A stretch of DNA of 63,197 nucleotides from positions 1 through 63,197 of the forward strand of contig WTGN01000085.1 of NCBI GenBank assembly GCA_011523545.1, read 5' to 3'. Source of the DNA: Chloroflexota bacterium (lineage in GTDB: Bacteria > Chloroflexota > Anaerolineae > Aggregatilineales > Phototrophicaceae). The position numbers were made by a program, and so were the translations under genes. The notes under the pieces are model-generated. The model ran no database searches and was not told the DNA's origin. It was given only the letters and a program-made list of their open reading frames with translations. Positions 46,100 to 54,841 of the stretch are shown here, in pieces; the first letter of the stretch is position 1, and every line of letters begins with the position of its first letter.

Positions 46100-46834
46100 T
46101 CATCTGAAAACGCGATATCGGAGCAGCGTCCAGGCGGCGATCGGCGCATCAGTCCACTTGATCTTTTTCCCCTCATCGTATTCGCGCCCATAATAAGAGA
46201 TCGGCACTTCAACGATGCGGATGCCTTGGCGCAGGACCTTGGCGGTGAATTCCGGCTCAAATTCGAAACCGCGCGCGTTGATCTTCATGCCATCGACGAC
46301 CTCGCGCCGGAAGCACTTGTAGCAGGTCTCCATATCACTGAGGATGGCGTTGAACAAGATATTTGTGATCAACGTCAGGCATTTGTTGGCGACCATATTC
46401 CAGAAGTTCATCGCCTTGCGCGGGCCGCCCAAAAAGCGCGAGCCATATACAACTGTGGCGACTCCCTCCTGTATCGGCCGGAGCAAGAGGGCGTATTCGC
46501 GCGGGTCGTACTCAAAATCGGCGTCTTGAATGATGATCACTTCGCAAGTCGTCTCTTGGAAGCCGGTCACCAGCGCCGCGCCCTTGCCTCGGTTGCGTTC
46601 ATGATAGATGACGCTCACGCGGCTGTCGGCCTCCGCTTCAATCTCTTTGAGCAGCTCGCGCGTCCCGTCCGTTGAGCCGTCATCAACGATGATCAGCTCG
46701 TCTACGATGGATTCAGCCAGCACGCGCGATACGACATCCTTCACGGTATTGACTTCGTTGTAACAGGGGATGACCACGCTGAACGACGGTTTCGGCGCAT
46801 TTGGATCGGGCGGATTCGATGGCGGATGTCTCAT
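46100..46834 (-). CDS. Glycosyltransferase family 2 (dolichol-phosphate mannosyltransferase-like)
   Basis: A 244-residue GT-A fold inverting glycosyltransferase. VVIPCYNEVNTV at the N-terminus, ELIIVDDGSTDGT, IIIQDADFEYDP (the D-x-D of the metal site) and VYGSRFLGG are present, and MNFWNMVANKCLT suits the DPM1-type subgroup. It probably transfers a sugar from a nucleotide donor to a lipid carrier. No C-terminal spans are present. AAAGG lies six bases ahead of the ATG. Confidence 0.9.
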   Translation of the reverse strand: MRHPPSNPPDPNAPKPSFSVVIPCYNEVNTVKDVVSRVLAESIVDELIIVDDGSTDGTRELLKEIEAEADSRVSVIYHERNRGKGAALVTGFQETTCEVIIIQDADFEYDPREYALLLRPIQEGVATVVYGSRFLGGPRKAMNFWNMVANKCLTLITNILFNAILSDMETCYKCFRREVVDGMKINARGFEFEPEFTAKVLRQGIRIVEVPISYYGREYDEGKKIKWTDAPIAAWTLLRYRVFR

Positions 46835-46885
46835 ATCCTGCCTTTAGCAACATGTCAGCGGTTCAAGCGCAAGGAGCATTCGGTC

Positions 46886-46891
46886 ATTATA
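46886..46891 (-). promoter_or_regulatory. -10 box (TATAAT) for the GT2 gene
   Basis: TATAAT on the minus strand (ATTATA at 46886-46891 on plus), about 52 bases upstream of the GT2 start. No clear -35 is seen. Confidence 0.45.
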
Positions 46892-47000
46892 TCATGGCCG
46901 CCCGGGCGCGGCATTGCCCCCGCCGCTTGAACACCTGCGCTCTATTACAGCGCTCGCGGGCTGAATTCGCACTTGCATTTTGCGGGCCTGGCTTCAAGCG

Positions 47001-47408
47001 CTATTGGATCTCGCCGGGTATCGTCTGCAAGATGGCGGCGCTGCTGGCGATGATGCGGATCTCGCAACGAAGGGAACGCGCGCGATACAGCCGCGCATAA
47101 TCGGTTATCGAGGCGTAGGCGTCGGGGAACTGATGGATCGCTTCACCCACCAGCCCGGCCTCCAACATCAAGGCGACGCAGTCATCGCGCTCGGCGATTT
47201 CAAAGTCGGCGCCCAGCCAACTCACCGGCGCCTGAATATAGGCGACATCGGAAAACAACAGGTAGAAAGCCGGCTGGCTGCGCTGCCCCTGATAGACGCT
47301 GAGGTAGAGGCGCGAAAGCTTGCGATGGTAATGAAATACCTGGCAGCGATAGCGAGACGGATTACTAATGTTGAATGCGTTCTTGCTGCCCTGCGCTGTT
47401 TTCACCAT
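47001..47408 (-). CDS. Hypothetical protein
   Basis: 135 residues from ATG 47408 (MVKTAQGSKNAF). The body looks protein-like: LSRLYLSVYQGQ, AFYLLFSDVAYIQ, APVSWLGADFEIAERDDC, VALMLEAGLVGEAI, HQFPDAYASITDYARLYRA. An ATG at 47525 would add an Arg-rich, low-complexity stretch and is less likely. No family is recognised. No ribosome site is strong. The opposite strand is also open (46980-47621) but has poor composition. It lies alone between GT2 and the SDR gene. Confidence 0.5.
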   Translation of the reverse strand: MVKTAQGSKNAFNISNPSRYRCQVFHYHRKLSRLYLSVYQGQRSQPAFYLLFSDVAYIQAPVSWLGADFEIAERDDCVALMLEAGLVGEAIHQFPDAYASITDYARLYRARSLRCEIRIIASSAAILQTIPGEIQ

Positions 47409-47636
47409 GATTTGCAATTGCTTGTGGCGATGCTCATTTGCACTCAGTCGAGTCAGCCGGGCAGCGGCCCTTGCGCTTTCACGAGCAGCCGCCCTGCAGG
47501 CCCGGGGCTCGCGCTGATTCGACATGGCCGCGCGTTTGTGTCACAATCAGCGCGGTCAATTGGCTGCAGATATGCCCCTAATGAGTATACAAGGTGGGCA
47601 AGGCGTCGCCAGCGTGAATGATTAAAGGAGCCAGGC

Positions 47637-48407
47637 ATGAAATTCAAAGACAAGATCGCCGTCGTGACCGGCGCGGCGACCGGCATAGGTGGCGCAACCG
47701 CCGACGCCTTCAGCGCGGAAGGGGCCAAGGTCGTGCTCAGCGATGTCAACGCGGACGCGCTCAATGAACGGGCGGAGACGCTGCGGGCGGCGGGCGGCGA
47801 CTGCATTGCCGTCGTCGCTGATATATCGCAACCCGCTGAGGCGCAGCGCATCGTGCATGAGGCGGTCGCGGCTTATGGCGGCGTCGATTGCCTGGTGGCG
47901 AGCGCCGGCATTCAGACTTATGGCACCGTAGTCAGCACGGACGAAGAGACCTGGGATCGAACGCTGGCCGTCAACGCGAAGGGCGTCTACCTGGCGGGCA
48001 AATATTGCATTCCGGAGATGGTCAAGCGCGGCGGCGGCGCGATCGTCAATGTGGCATCGGTGCAAGGTTTGTTCAGCCAGCCAAACGTGGCGGCTTATGC
48101 GGCGTCCAAGGGCGCGGTCATCGCGATGACGCGCACGATGGCGATTGACCACGCGGCCGACAATATTCGCGCCAACAGCATCTGCCCCGGTTCGATAGAA
48201 ACGCCTTTGCTGCGCTACGCCGCCGAGCAGATGCAGCCGGAAGATCCGGACGGCGCAATCAAAGAGTGGGGCGGTTTGCACGTCTTGGGCCGGGTGGGCC
48301 AGCCGGAGGAGATGGCGCAGGTGGCGCTATTTTTATGCAGCGACGCCGCGTCATTTGTCACCGGCGCCGCGATTGTCGCCGATGGCGGCTTAACCATTCA
48401 GCTTTAG
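47637..48407 (+). CDS. SDR family NAD(P)-dependent oxidoreductase
   Basis: A 256-residue classical short-chain dehydrogenase. TGAATGIGGATAD is the nucleotide loop; ASAGIQ in place of NNAG, the catalytic Ser of VNVASVQG and Tyr-x-x-x-Lys in YAASKGAV are present. The family covers sugar, alcohol and 3-oxoacyl dehydrogenases. AAGGAG precedes ATG 47637 at about eight bases. It heads a rightward run with the mutarotase-like gene and a second SDR. Confidence 0.92.
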   Translation: MKFKDKIAVVTGAATGIGGATADAFSAEGAKVVLSDVNADALNERAETLRAAGGDCIAVVADISQPAEAQRIVHEAVAAYGGVDCLVASAGIQTYGTVVSTDEETWDRTLAVNAKGVYLAGKYCIPEMVKRGGGAIVNVASVQGLFSQPNVAAYAASKGAVIAMTRTMAIDHAADNIRANSICPGSIETPLLRYAAEQMQPEDPDGAIKEWGGLHVLGRVGQPEEMAQVALFLCSDAASFVTGAAIVADGGLTIQL

Positions 48408-48424
48408 AGCGGGAAGGTTTGACC

Positions 48425-49471
48425 ATGGCATGCAAACTGAAGGAGGTCGTCCTCGGCCGGTCCCTGCGCGCGCTCGAGATCGAAAACGAATGGCTGTCAG
48501 CCACGGTGCTGCTGGACAAAGGCGCCGATATCTATCGCCTGGTTTACAAGCCGAAAGATATGGATGTGATGTGGAAAGCGCCTTGGGGCATGAAAGAACC
48601 CGGGCGCGGCTTCGATACCGCTGTCGATTCGCTGACCGCCTGGCTGGAGGCTTATGCCGGCGGCTGGCAGGTGCTCTTTCCCAATGGCGGCTTCGCCAAC
48701 ACTTACAAAGGCGTGGAGTTGGGATACCACGGCGAAGCATCCATGAAAGCCTGGGACTGCGAAATCCTGAGCGCCTCCAACGAAGCGATTGAGGTAAGGC
48801 TCTTTCTCCGCTTGTCGCGCAGTCCATTTTCCATCGAGCGCTGGATGCGCCTGGCCGCCGGCAGCCCAATCCTGCATTTTCGCGAACGCGTGACCAATCA
48901 CGCCGGCGAAGCGATGGATTTTATGTGGAGCCATCATCCCGCTTATGGCGCGCCATTCCTGAACGAGCACTGTCTGATTGACACCGACGCGCATATCTTG
49001 TTGGCGGATGATCAATACGAAGGCGCCGCCAATCCATTGACGCCGGGCCGTGATTACGCCTGGCCGCTGGCCGGCGATTTCGATCTGTCGACCATCCCGC
49101 CGCCTGACCAGCCGCGCGACCTGCTAGGTTATTTGAAGGGCTTTGAGACGGGTTGGTACAGCATCACCAACCGGCAGCATGGTTTCGGCCTGGGATTCAC
49201 CTGGGACAACACCGTCTTCCCCTATGCCTGGTTCTGGCAAGAATTGAATTCATCGCCCGGTTTCCCCTTTTACAAATGCTCATACGTCATCGCCATCGAA
49301 CCGGCCTCGTCGATTCCCGGGCATGGCTTGACGGCGGTGATGGAGAAGACCGGTACGCAGCTGACCTTGGGGGCGGGCGAATCAAAAGAGGTCGAGTTCA
49401 AAGTTGTATTCTTTGAGTCGCGCGCTGGCGTCGAACATATTGACGAGGCCGGCAATGTCCATACGCGATGA
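48425..49471 (+). CDS. DUF4432/aldose-epimerase superfamily protein
   Basis: A 348-residue protein of the galactose-mutarotase fold (DUF4432-like). Indicators: LEIENEWLSATVLLDKGADI at the N-terminus, FPNGGFANTYKGVELGYHGE, VTNHAGEAMDFMWSHHPAYG and YSITNRQHGFGLGF, with the His and Asp/Glu spacing of mutarotases. It likely interconverts sugar anomers or isomerises a hexose-type substrate. GGGAAGG lies ahead of ATG 48425. The next SDR starts inside or just after its stop (ATGA at 49468-49471). Confidence 0.75.
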   Translation: MACKLKEVVLGRSLRALEIENEWLSATVLLDKGADIYRLVYKPKDMDVMWKAPWGMKEPGRGFDTAVDSLTAWLEAYAGGWQVLFPNGGFANTYKGVELGYHGEASMKAWDCEILSASNEAIEVRLFLRLSRSPFSIERWMRLAAGSPILHFRERVTNHAGEAMDFMWSHHPAYGAPFLNEHCLIDTDAHILLADDQYEGAANPLTPGRDYAWPLAGDFDLSTIPPPDQPRDLLGYLKGFETGWYSITNRQHGFGLGFTWDNTVFPYAWFWQELNSSPGFPFYKCSYVIAIEPASSIPGHGLTAVMEKTGTQLTLGAGESKEVEFKVVFFESRAGVEHIDEAGNVHTR

Positions 49472-49488
49472 GAGTGAGGCCGGCTGGC

Positions 49489-50268
49489 ATGATAAGGCGT
49501 TTTGAGGACAAGGTCGTCATTATAACTGGAGCGGGCAAAGGCATCGGGCGCGCCTGCGCTAGCGCTTTTGCCGATGAAGGCGCGAGCGTCGTCATCGCCG
49601 ATATCGACCGCGCCGCTGGCGAGGACACGCGAGCGGCCATTGTCGACGCCGGCGGACGGGCGCTGTTCGTCCAGGGCGACATCGCCGACGAAGTTTATGT
49701 CAAGCGCCTGGTCGCCGAGGCGGTGCGAGTTTTCGGCGGCGTCGATGTCCTGCACAATAACGCCGGCGTCGTTCGTTACGGAACGGTGGTCGATCAGCCA
49801 GTTGAAGATTGGGACGTCCAGATCAACATCAACCTGCGCGCGATGTTCCTGACCTGCAAGTATTGCATACCGGAGATGCGCAAGCGCGGCGGCGGCGCTA
49901 TCGTGAATACCTCTTCAGTGCAGGCGGTGGCGTCGCAACAAGCGGTGGCGGCTTATGCTGCCTCCAATGGCGCGGTGACGAGCTTCACGACGACGGTCGC
50001 CTTGGATCATGCGCTTGAAAATATCCGCTGCAACTGCATCGCGCCGGGCTCGATTCATACGCCGATGCTGATGGATGCCGCCGAGCGCTTCGGGCCCGAA
50101 GACCCGCAGTCAGCGATTCGTGATTGGGGCGAGCAGCACCCGGTCGGGCGCGTCGGTCGCCCGGAGGAGGTCGCCAAGCTGGTGCTGTTCTTGGCCAGCG
50201 ACGATGCCTCATTCATAACCGGCGCTTACTATCGCGTGGATGGCGGCCTGCTTTCGGCGCTGCTGTGA
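49489..50268 (+). CDS. SDR family NAD(P)-dependent oxidoreductase
   Basis: A 259-residue classical SDR. TGAGKGIGRACA, NNAGVVRYG, NTSSVQAVA with the catalytic Ser, and Y-A-A-S-N in place of Y-x-x-x-K (YAASNGAV): the Lys of the motif is Asn, which is unusual for an active SDR. ATG 49489 has GTGAGG about eight bases upstream; an ATG at 49468 overlaps the upstream stop. It is 33% or more alike in layout to the SDR at 47637. The nearby sugar genes suggest a sugar-alcohol or uronate dehydrogenase. Confidence 0.88.
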   Translation: MIRRFEDKVVIITGAGKGIGRACASAFADEGASVVIADIDRAAGEDTRAAIVDAGGRALFVQGDIADEVYVKRLVAEAVRVFGGVDVLHNNAGVVRYGTVVDQPVEDWDVQININLRAMFLTCKYCIPEMRKRGGGAIVNTSSVQAVASQQAVAAYAASNGAVTSFTTTVALDHALENIRCNCIAPGSIHTPMLMDAAERFGPEDPQSAIRDWGEQHPVGRVGRPEEVAKLVLFLASDDASFITGAYYRVDGGLLSALL

Positions 50269-50277
50269 CCGCGGAAT

Positions 50278-51534
50278 CTAACCCGGCAAGCGCAGCCCGT
50301 CGACTTGCTCCAAATACAGCAGGCGGTTGTATTTCGCCAGGCGATCCGATTGCGTGATGGAGCCGACCTTGATGTAATCGCCCGCCCAACCGGCGCCCAG
50401 GTCCGCCAGCCAGTCGTCCTCGGTTTCGCCGCTGCGGGCGCTGATGACAACCTTCCAGCCGGCGCGCTTCGCCAACATGCAGGCCTCCAGCGCTTCGGTT
50501 AATGTGCCAATCTGGTTGACTTTGAGCAGAGCGCTGTTGGCCGTGTCGGTTGCGATGGCGCGTTGGATCCGCCCCGGATTGGTGCAGAGCAGGTCATCGC
50601 CCAATATCATCACCTGGTCAGCAAGGCGCTTGTAGAGCAATTGCCAGCCCGTCCAATCCGCCTCATCAAGGCCGTCTTCAATGCTGATGACGGGATAATT
50701 TCGCGCCCACTGGTCAAGCAGATCGACCATCTGCGCACGCTCAAGCGATTCGCCGTCAATGAGATAGCGCCCGGCGGCATGAAACTGCGAGGCGGCCACA
50801 TCCACCGTCAGCGCGACGTCATCCCCAGGCCGGTAACCAGCGGATTCGATCGCTGCGACGGCGGACTGCAGCATGGCCTCGGAGGAGGCGAACGCTGGCG
50901 CCAGGCCGCCTTCATCGGCCCTGAGCAGGCGCATGCCGAATTGTTCTGACGCCAGCGCGGCGGCGGCGCGGAACACATCCGACGCAACTTCCAGCGTTCG
51001 GCGCATGCTTGAGGCGCCGGGCAGGACAATCTGCACATCTTGAATGGCGACTTGGCCGCCAGCGTGGGCGCCGCCGCTGAACAAGTTAATCATCGGCTGC
51101 GGCAAACGCGGTTGCAGGCCCGCCATCCGCGCCAGATGCGCATAGAGCGGCAGTTGGCGCTGCGCGGCTTGCGCCCGGCAAAATGCCAGCGACACCGCTA
51201 GGATCGCGTTGGCGCCGAGGCGGGATTTGTTCGGGCTGCCATCCAAGTCGATCAGATGCCGGTCCAAGTCGGCCTGCGTCGCAAACTGGCGCCCGCTGAG
51301 CGCTGGATGTATCGTCTCATTGACGTTGGCGACCGCCTTGAGGCAGCCGAGCCCGGCGTATCGATTCGGGTCCCCATCGCGCAGTTCCAGCGCTTCGGCG
51401 GCGCCGGTGGACGCGCCCGACGGCACGGAGGCCTGACCGGTGGAGCCGTCCGAGAGCCGGCAGCTGGCGAGCAGAGTGGGGCGGCCGCGGCTGTCCAGTA
51501 TTTCGATGGCGGAAGCGGAGTGGATCTCGCTCAT
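50278..51534 (-). CDS. Divergent enolase-like protein
   Basis: A 418-residue enolase fold protein. Retained by comparison with E. coli and yeast enolase: SGASTG loop, the His of the N-terminal GGxHA, the Glu of DEGGLAP, the metal ligands (Asp of VDVAAS, Glu of SIEDGLDE, Asp of GDDLL), the general-base Lys of LLKVNQIGTLTE and the Lys of IKVGS. Changed: QEFMI is QDVQI (yeast Glu168 to Asp) and SHRSGE is SARSGE (yeast His373 to Ala). These positions touch substrate, so the enzyme may use a 2-phosphoglycerate analogue. It overlaps the start of nothing downstream, and its own start overlaps the stop of the APH-type kinase by four bases. Confidence 0.85.
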   Translation of the reverse strand: MSEIHSASAIEILDSRGRPTLLASCRLSDGSTGQASVPSGASTGAAEALELRDGDPNRYAGLGCLKAVANVNETIHPALSGRQFATQADLDRHLIDLDGSPNKSRLGANAILAVSLAFCRAQAAQRQLPLYAHLARMAGLQPRLPQPMINLFSGGAHAGGQVAIQDVQIVLPGASSMRRTLEVASDVFRAAAALASEQFGMRLLRADEGGLAPAFASSEAMLQSAVAAIESAGYRPGDDVALTVDVAASQFHAAGRYLIDGESLERAQMVDLLDQWARNYPVISIEDGLDEADWTGWQLLYKRLADQVMILGDDLLCTNPGRIQRAIATDTANSALLKVNQIGTLTEALEACMLAKRAGWKVVISARSGETEDDWLADLGAGWAGDYIKVGSITQSDRLAKYNRLLYLEQVDGLRLPG

Positions 51535-52556
51535 AGTCTGTGCGCAAGCTTCGCGCTGAATGCGTCGATCAAGTCTGATACCCCGCCGATGTCTTCCCGA
51601 ATCAAGTCAAGCACGATGCGCCCTTGTCGCGCTCGCTGATCAGCATCGAGGTACTCGAGCGGCGAGCGCCCGGCGACGCGCGCCAGCAGACATGCCAGCG
51701 TGTGCTTACTGGCATAAGCCCGCACAACATCATGCAAGGGCGGCGACAAGTACCCCAGATAAGACCGCCAATAGGCCCGCGCCATATCAAGGAAGGCGAC
51801 GCGATGCGCCGGCAGATGATGCGCCTTGCTCAAAAAGTGCGTCAGCGAGAAGCCTATATCAAATGCCGGGTCGCCGAAATGAATCACCTCATAATCCAGA
51901 ATGAAAAGCCGTTCGCGCTGGATGAGCGCATTCTTGGGGCTGTAGTCGCCATGCACAAGCGCGAATCGTCGGCGGCGGGTGTCAGCGATCAGCTGCTCCA
52001 TGAAGGCTCTGGCCGCTGGCATTTGGGAAGCGGCATAGCCATAATAGGGCTCCAGGCGCAGCTGCTCAAAGAAGTGGCGTTCGGCGAATTCGGCTTCAAG
52101 CTGTGGATAGCGCTCGGCCGCGTTATGTATCGTCGCCAGCAACTCACCGAAAGATCGAGCGAAATCCAGGCTGGTTTGCCCGGCGAGCAGGGCGGTTTTC
52201 CAGTTGCAATGCGGCTGTGGGACGGCGGTCATGGCCAGGATGTTGTTCTCGTTATCCTGGTGGACGACGGCGGGAACGCGTTCCGGGATCAATTCGCCGA
52301 GCCAACGCAGGCCGGCTGCCTCGCGCTGGATGCGTTCAGGCGCGCTGAACCAATCGACCTTCACGCGCAATTTCGCCAGCGCCTGCTTGATGACCCAGTC
52401 CTGACCGCGGCGCTGTACCCAGACCGTGCGATTGGAGACACCGCCCGCCAGCGTACAGAAACTCGGCCGCTCGTCGGCGGCGATCCAGCGGCGGTCGCGC
52501 AAATATGCCAGCAGCACGGCGTGATCTTCAATGTTGATGTGGCGGGTATCGCTCAT
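51531..52556 (-). CDS. APH-type phosphotransferase coupled to the enolase-like gene
   Basis: A 341-residue kinase of the aminoglycoside phosphotransferase fold. Catalytic loop VHGDYSPKN and the metal segment ILDYEVIHFGDPAFD are complete (His-Gly-Asp ... Asn; Asp-x-x). Pro/Glu-rich spacing resembles methylthioribose-kinase-like enzymes. It overlaps the enolase-like gene by four bases (51531-51534), implying equal expression. A plausible chain is phosphorylation of a sugar acid or glycerate followed by dehydration by the enolase-like protein. This pairing is inferred from context. Confidence 0.82.
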   Translation of the reverse strand: MSDTRHINIEDHAVLLAYLRDRRWIAADERPSFCTLAGGVSNRTVWVQRRGQDWVIKQALAKLRVKVDWFSAPERIQREAAGLRWLGELIPERVPAVVHQDNENNILAMTAVPQPHCNWKTALLAGQTSLDFARSFGELLATIHNAAERYPQLEAEFAERHFFEQLRLEPYYGYAASQMPAARAFMEQLIADTRRRRFALVHGDYSPKNALIQRERLFILDYEVIHFGDPAFDIGFSLTHFLSKAHHLPAHRVAFLDMARAYWRSYLGYLSPPLHDVVRAYASKHTLACLLARVAGRSPLEYLDADQRARQGRIVLDLIREDIGGVSDLIDAFSAKLAHRL

Positions 52557-52642
52557 TTTCAGCCGCCATGTAGAGCCCTGTAAGTTATAGGCGCATCATC
52601 TTCGCCAGGCAAACTCCCCTCCGGCGGGTCAATGTCTACGCG

Positions 52643-52698
52643 ACCCCTGATGCTTCGTATGCCCGCCATAGAGATGGCGGGAGGGGCCGGGGGAGGGC
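52643..52698. repeat. Right-module copy of the composite palindromic element
   Basis: CCCGCCAT (52662-52669), AGAG and ATGGCGGG (52674-52681) form an 8-bp perfect stem preceded by CCCCTGATGCTTCGTATG and followed by AGGGGCCGGGGGAGGG. It has only the right half of the 175-bp element and abuts the 3' end of the MLE-family gene. Confidence 0.65.
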
Positions 52699-53802
52699 TT
52701 AGAATATATCAAGGACTGGCTCGCCCAGGACTTCCCAGCGGGGCCCGACGCCCAGGCCCGGCTCATCTGATGCCGCCATCCGCCCCTGTACCCGTTGTGG
52801 CGCGCCTTCGGCTGTGCTGACGGTGACGTAGCTGTTGAAGTCTGTGGCTGTGAACAAGAATTCCGTCGGCGTGCTATGCGCCAAATGGGCGATGGCGGAG
52901 GTGGTGATGTCGCCGCCCCAACTGTCTTCAATCGTCATCGCCACGCCCATCTCCAGGCAAAGATCACGCGCCAGGCTTGCTTTGGTGAGCCCGCCGAATT
53001 TGCTGATCTTGATATTGACGACATCCATCGCCCGGTCTGCATGACCGCGCATGAGCATGTCGATGCCGTCGACATTTTCGTCAAGAATAAAGGGATGGGT
53101 GCAGCGGCGGCGTATCGACAAGCATTCTTCATAAGTCAGGCAGGGCTGCTCGATGTAGACATCGACATCGTCGACCGCGCGCACGACGCGAGCTGCCTCG
53201 TGCATCAGCCAGCCGGTGTTGGCATCGGCAATGAGCTTGTCGCTCGGCGCCAGCAGAGCCGCCACCTGGCGTATGCGCTCAATGTCCAGCTGCGGGTCGG
53301 CGCCAACTTTCAACTGAAAACGGCGATAGCCCTCGTTGCGGTAGCCGGCGACTTTCTCCGCCATCGCCTCGGGCGATTCCTGCGAGATGGCGCGGTAGAG
53401 CAGGAAGTCGTCGCCATAGCGCCCGCCCAGCAGCGTGCAGACCGGCTGACCAGTTGCCTGGCCAAGGATATCCCAGCAGGCGATGTCGATGCCGGTTTTG
53501 ACGTAGGGATGGCCTTTGAGCGCCGCTTCCATGTGCCGATTGAGCGGGCCGAGCTGCGTCGGGTCCCAGCCCAGCAAATGTGGCGCCAGTTCTTTGATGC
53601 CGGCGCGCACGCCCTCGGCGTAAGCGGGCAGGTAGAAGGGACCGAGCGGACAGACCTCGCCATATCCGCTGATGCCGCTGTCCGTGTCGACGCGGACGAT
53701 GGTGCTGTCAAAGACCTCGACAGATTTGCCGCCCGACCATTTGTAACTGCCTTCGTGCAGCGGCAGGTCGACCTGGTAGGCGGCGATGCGTTCGATTTTC
53801 AT
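52699..53802 (-). CDS. Mandelate racemase/muconate lactonizing enzyme family protein
   Basis: A 367-residue enolase-superfamily enzyme of the MLE subgroup. Lys of FQLKVGAD and Lys of VNIKISKFGG (the two Lys of the MLE active site), Asp of IADANTGW, Glu of YIEQPC, and Asp-Glu of ILDENVDG provide base and metal ligands. The CPLGPFYLPAYAEG and EDSWGGDI segments recall, from memory, the hydroxyproline-betaine epimerase/cis-3-hydroxyproline dehydratase branch. Sugar-acid dehydratase is the other reasonable guess. Its gene lies between the kinase/enolase pair and the SDR at 53878, all leftward. Confidence 0.85.
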   Translation of the reverse strand: MKIERIAAYQVDLPLHEGSYKWSGGKSVEVFDSTIVRVDTDSGISGYGEVCPLGPFYLPAYAEGVRAGIKELAPHLLGWDPTQLGPLNRHMEAALKGHPYVKTGIDIACWDILGQATGQPVCTLLGGRYGDDFLLYRAISQESPEAMAEKVAGYRNEGYRRFQLKVGADPQLDIERIRQVAALLAPSDKLIADANTGWLMHEAARVVRAVDDVDVYIEQPCLTYEECLSIRRRCTHPFILDENVDGIDMLMRGHADRAMDVVNIKISKFGGLTKASLARDLCLEMGVAMTIEDSWGGDITTSAIAHLAHSTPTEFLFTATDFNSYVTVSTAEGAPQRVQGRMAASDEPGLGVGPRWEVLGEPVLDIF

Positions 53803-53834
53803 GGTTCTGGAGTCCCCATCTCACAACTATCTCG

Positions 53835-53861
53835 TGTAGGGGCGAAACTTGTCTCGCCCAC
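53835..53861. repeat. GTAGGGGCGA intergenic repeat
   Basis: GTGTAGGGGCGAAACTTGTC followed by TCGCCCAC; arms GGGCGA and TCGCCC are complementary. In the 75-base gap between the MLE-family gene and the SDR gene, on the likely common transcript. Confidence 0.65.
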
Positions 53862-53877
53862 CCGTCCGCGATGCAAA

Positions 53878-54654
53878 TCAGCCGGCGTAGCGCGCTGATA
53901 TGCCGCCGTCGATCACGATTTCCGTGCCAGTGATGTAGCTGGCCTCATCGCTGGCCAGGAAAGCGACCAGGTCCCCGATATTCTTTGGTTCGCCGATTCG
54001 CTTCAGCGGATGAAGATCGCGCACGCGCTGTTCTTCCGCCGCCGGATCATCTGCCTGCTCAAAATGTTCTACGGCCGGCTGCGTGCGCACCCAGCCCGGG
54101 CTGACGGCGACGGCGCGGATGTTATGCTGGCCCCAGTCCAGCGCCAGGCTGCGCGTCAGGCCCAACAAACCGGACTTGGCGACATTGTAAGGAAAGAAGT
54201 TATAGGCGGTCATGGTCGCATGAACGCTGGCGATGCTGACAATGACGCCGGCATTCTGCGCCGCCATGATCGGCAGCGCGTGCTTGCAGCAGAGCCAGGC
54301 GCCGCGCAGGTTCAGGCTCATCGAATGTTCCCACTCGTCGACCGTCATCTTGGAGGCGTCGAAATGCTGATTGGCGCCCGCGTTGTTGACGAGGATATCC
54401 AGCCCGCCATACCGCGCCAGATGCGCCGCGACGCCCGCTTCAATGTCGGCCTCGCTGCGTATATCGACCGGCGCAAATTGCGCTTCAAAGCCAGCCTGAC
54501 AGAGCGCGTCGGCGGTCGCTTGCCCCGTTTGCTCGTTGATCTCAGCGATCATCACCTTGGCGCCATTGGCCGCCAACTGTTCGGCGATGCCGCGGCCGAT
54601 GCCACCCCCGGCGCCGGTGATGAATGCTGACTTGCCCTCTAGTCCTTGGCGCAT
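53878..54654 (-). CDS. SDR family NAD(P)-dependent oxidoreductase
   Basis: A 258-residue classical SDR. TGAGGGIGRGIAE, NNAGANQHF, SIASVHATM with the catalytic Ser and YNVAKSGLLG with Tyr-x-x-x-Lys are all intact. The C-terminus ends DGGISARYAG, usual for this branch. It may be a sugar or hydroxy-acid dehydrogenase. It is divergent from the ABC importer genes with 187 bases between starts, where the promoter at 54753 faces right. Confidence 0.92.
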   Translation of the reverse strand: MRQGLEGKSAFITGAGGGIGRGIAEQLAANGAKVMIAEINEQTGQATADALCQAGFEAQFAPVDIRSEADIEAGVAAHLARYGGLDILVNNAGANQHFDASKMTVDEWEHSMSLNLRGAWLCCKHALPIMAAQNAGVIVSIASVHATMTAYNFFPYNVAKSGLLGLTRSLALDWGQHNIRAVAVSPGWVRTQPAVEHFEQADDPAAEEQRVRDLHPLKRIGEPKNIGDLVAFLASDEASYITGTEIVIDGGISARYAG

Positions 54655-54752
54655 CAGTTGATCCGCAATTTGATTTTCGCGTTTGGCTGGCTAAGACGAT
54701 AAAGCGGCGCAGACCCTTTGTCAACAACGACGTCTAGCGGGCGCAGCTGAAT

Positions 54753-54781
54753 TTGACATGGGCAAAGCAATATGTTAGAAA
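54753..54781 (+). promoter_or_regulatory. Promoter of the ABC importer operon
   Basis: TTGACA at 54753-54758, a 17-base spacer and TAGAAA at 54776-54781 (four of six). The predicted start near 54788 gives a leader of about 54 bases before ATG 54842. Confidence 0.55.
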
Positions 54782-54841
54782 CCGGAAGGTGGTTTACAGT
54801 CGCCAAGATTCTAGCCAGTGTATCAATTTAAGGAGATTTAC

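Noticed and set aside
46980..47621. 213-codon plus-strand frame between GT2 and the SDR gene
   Set aside because: Arg/Ala/Gly-rich, no ribosome site, and it overlaps the better minus-strand hypothetical.
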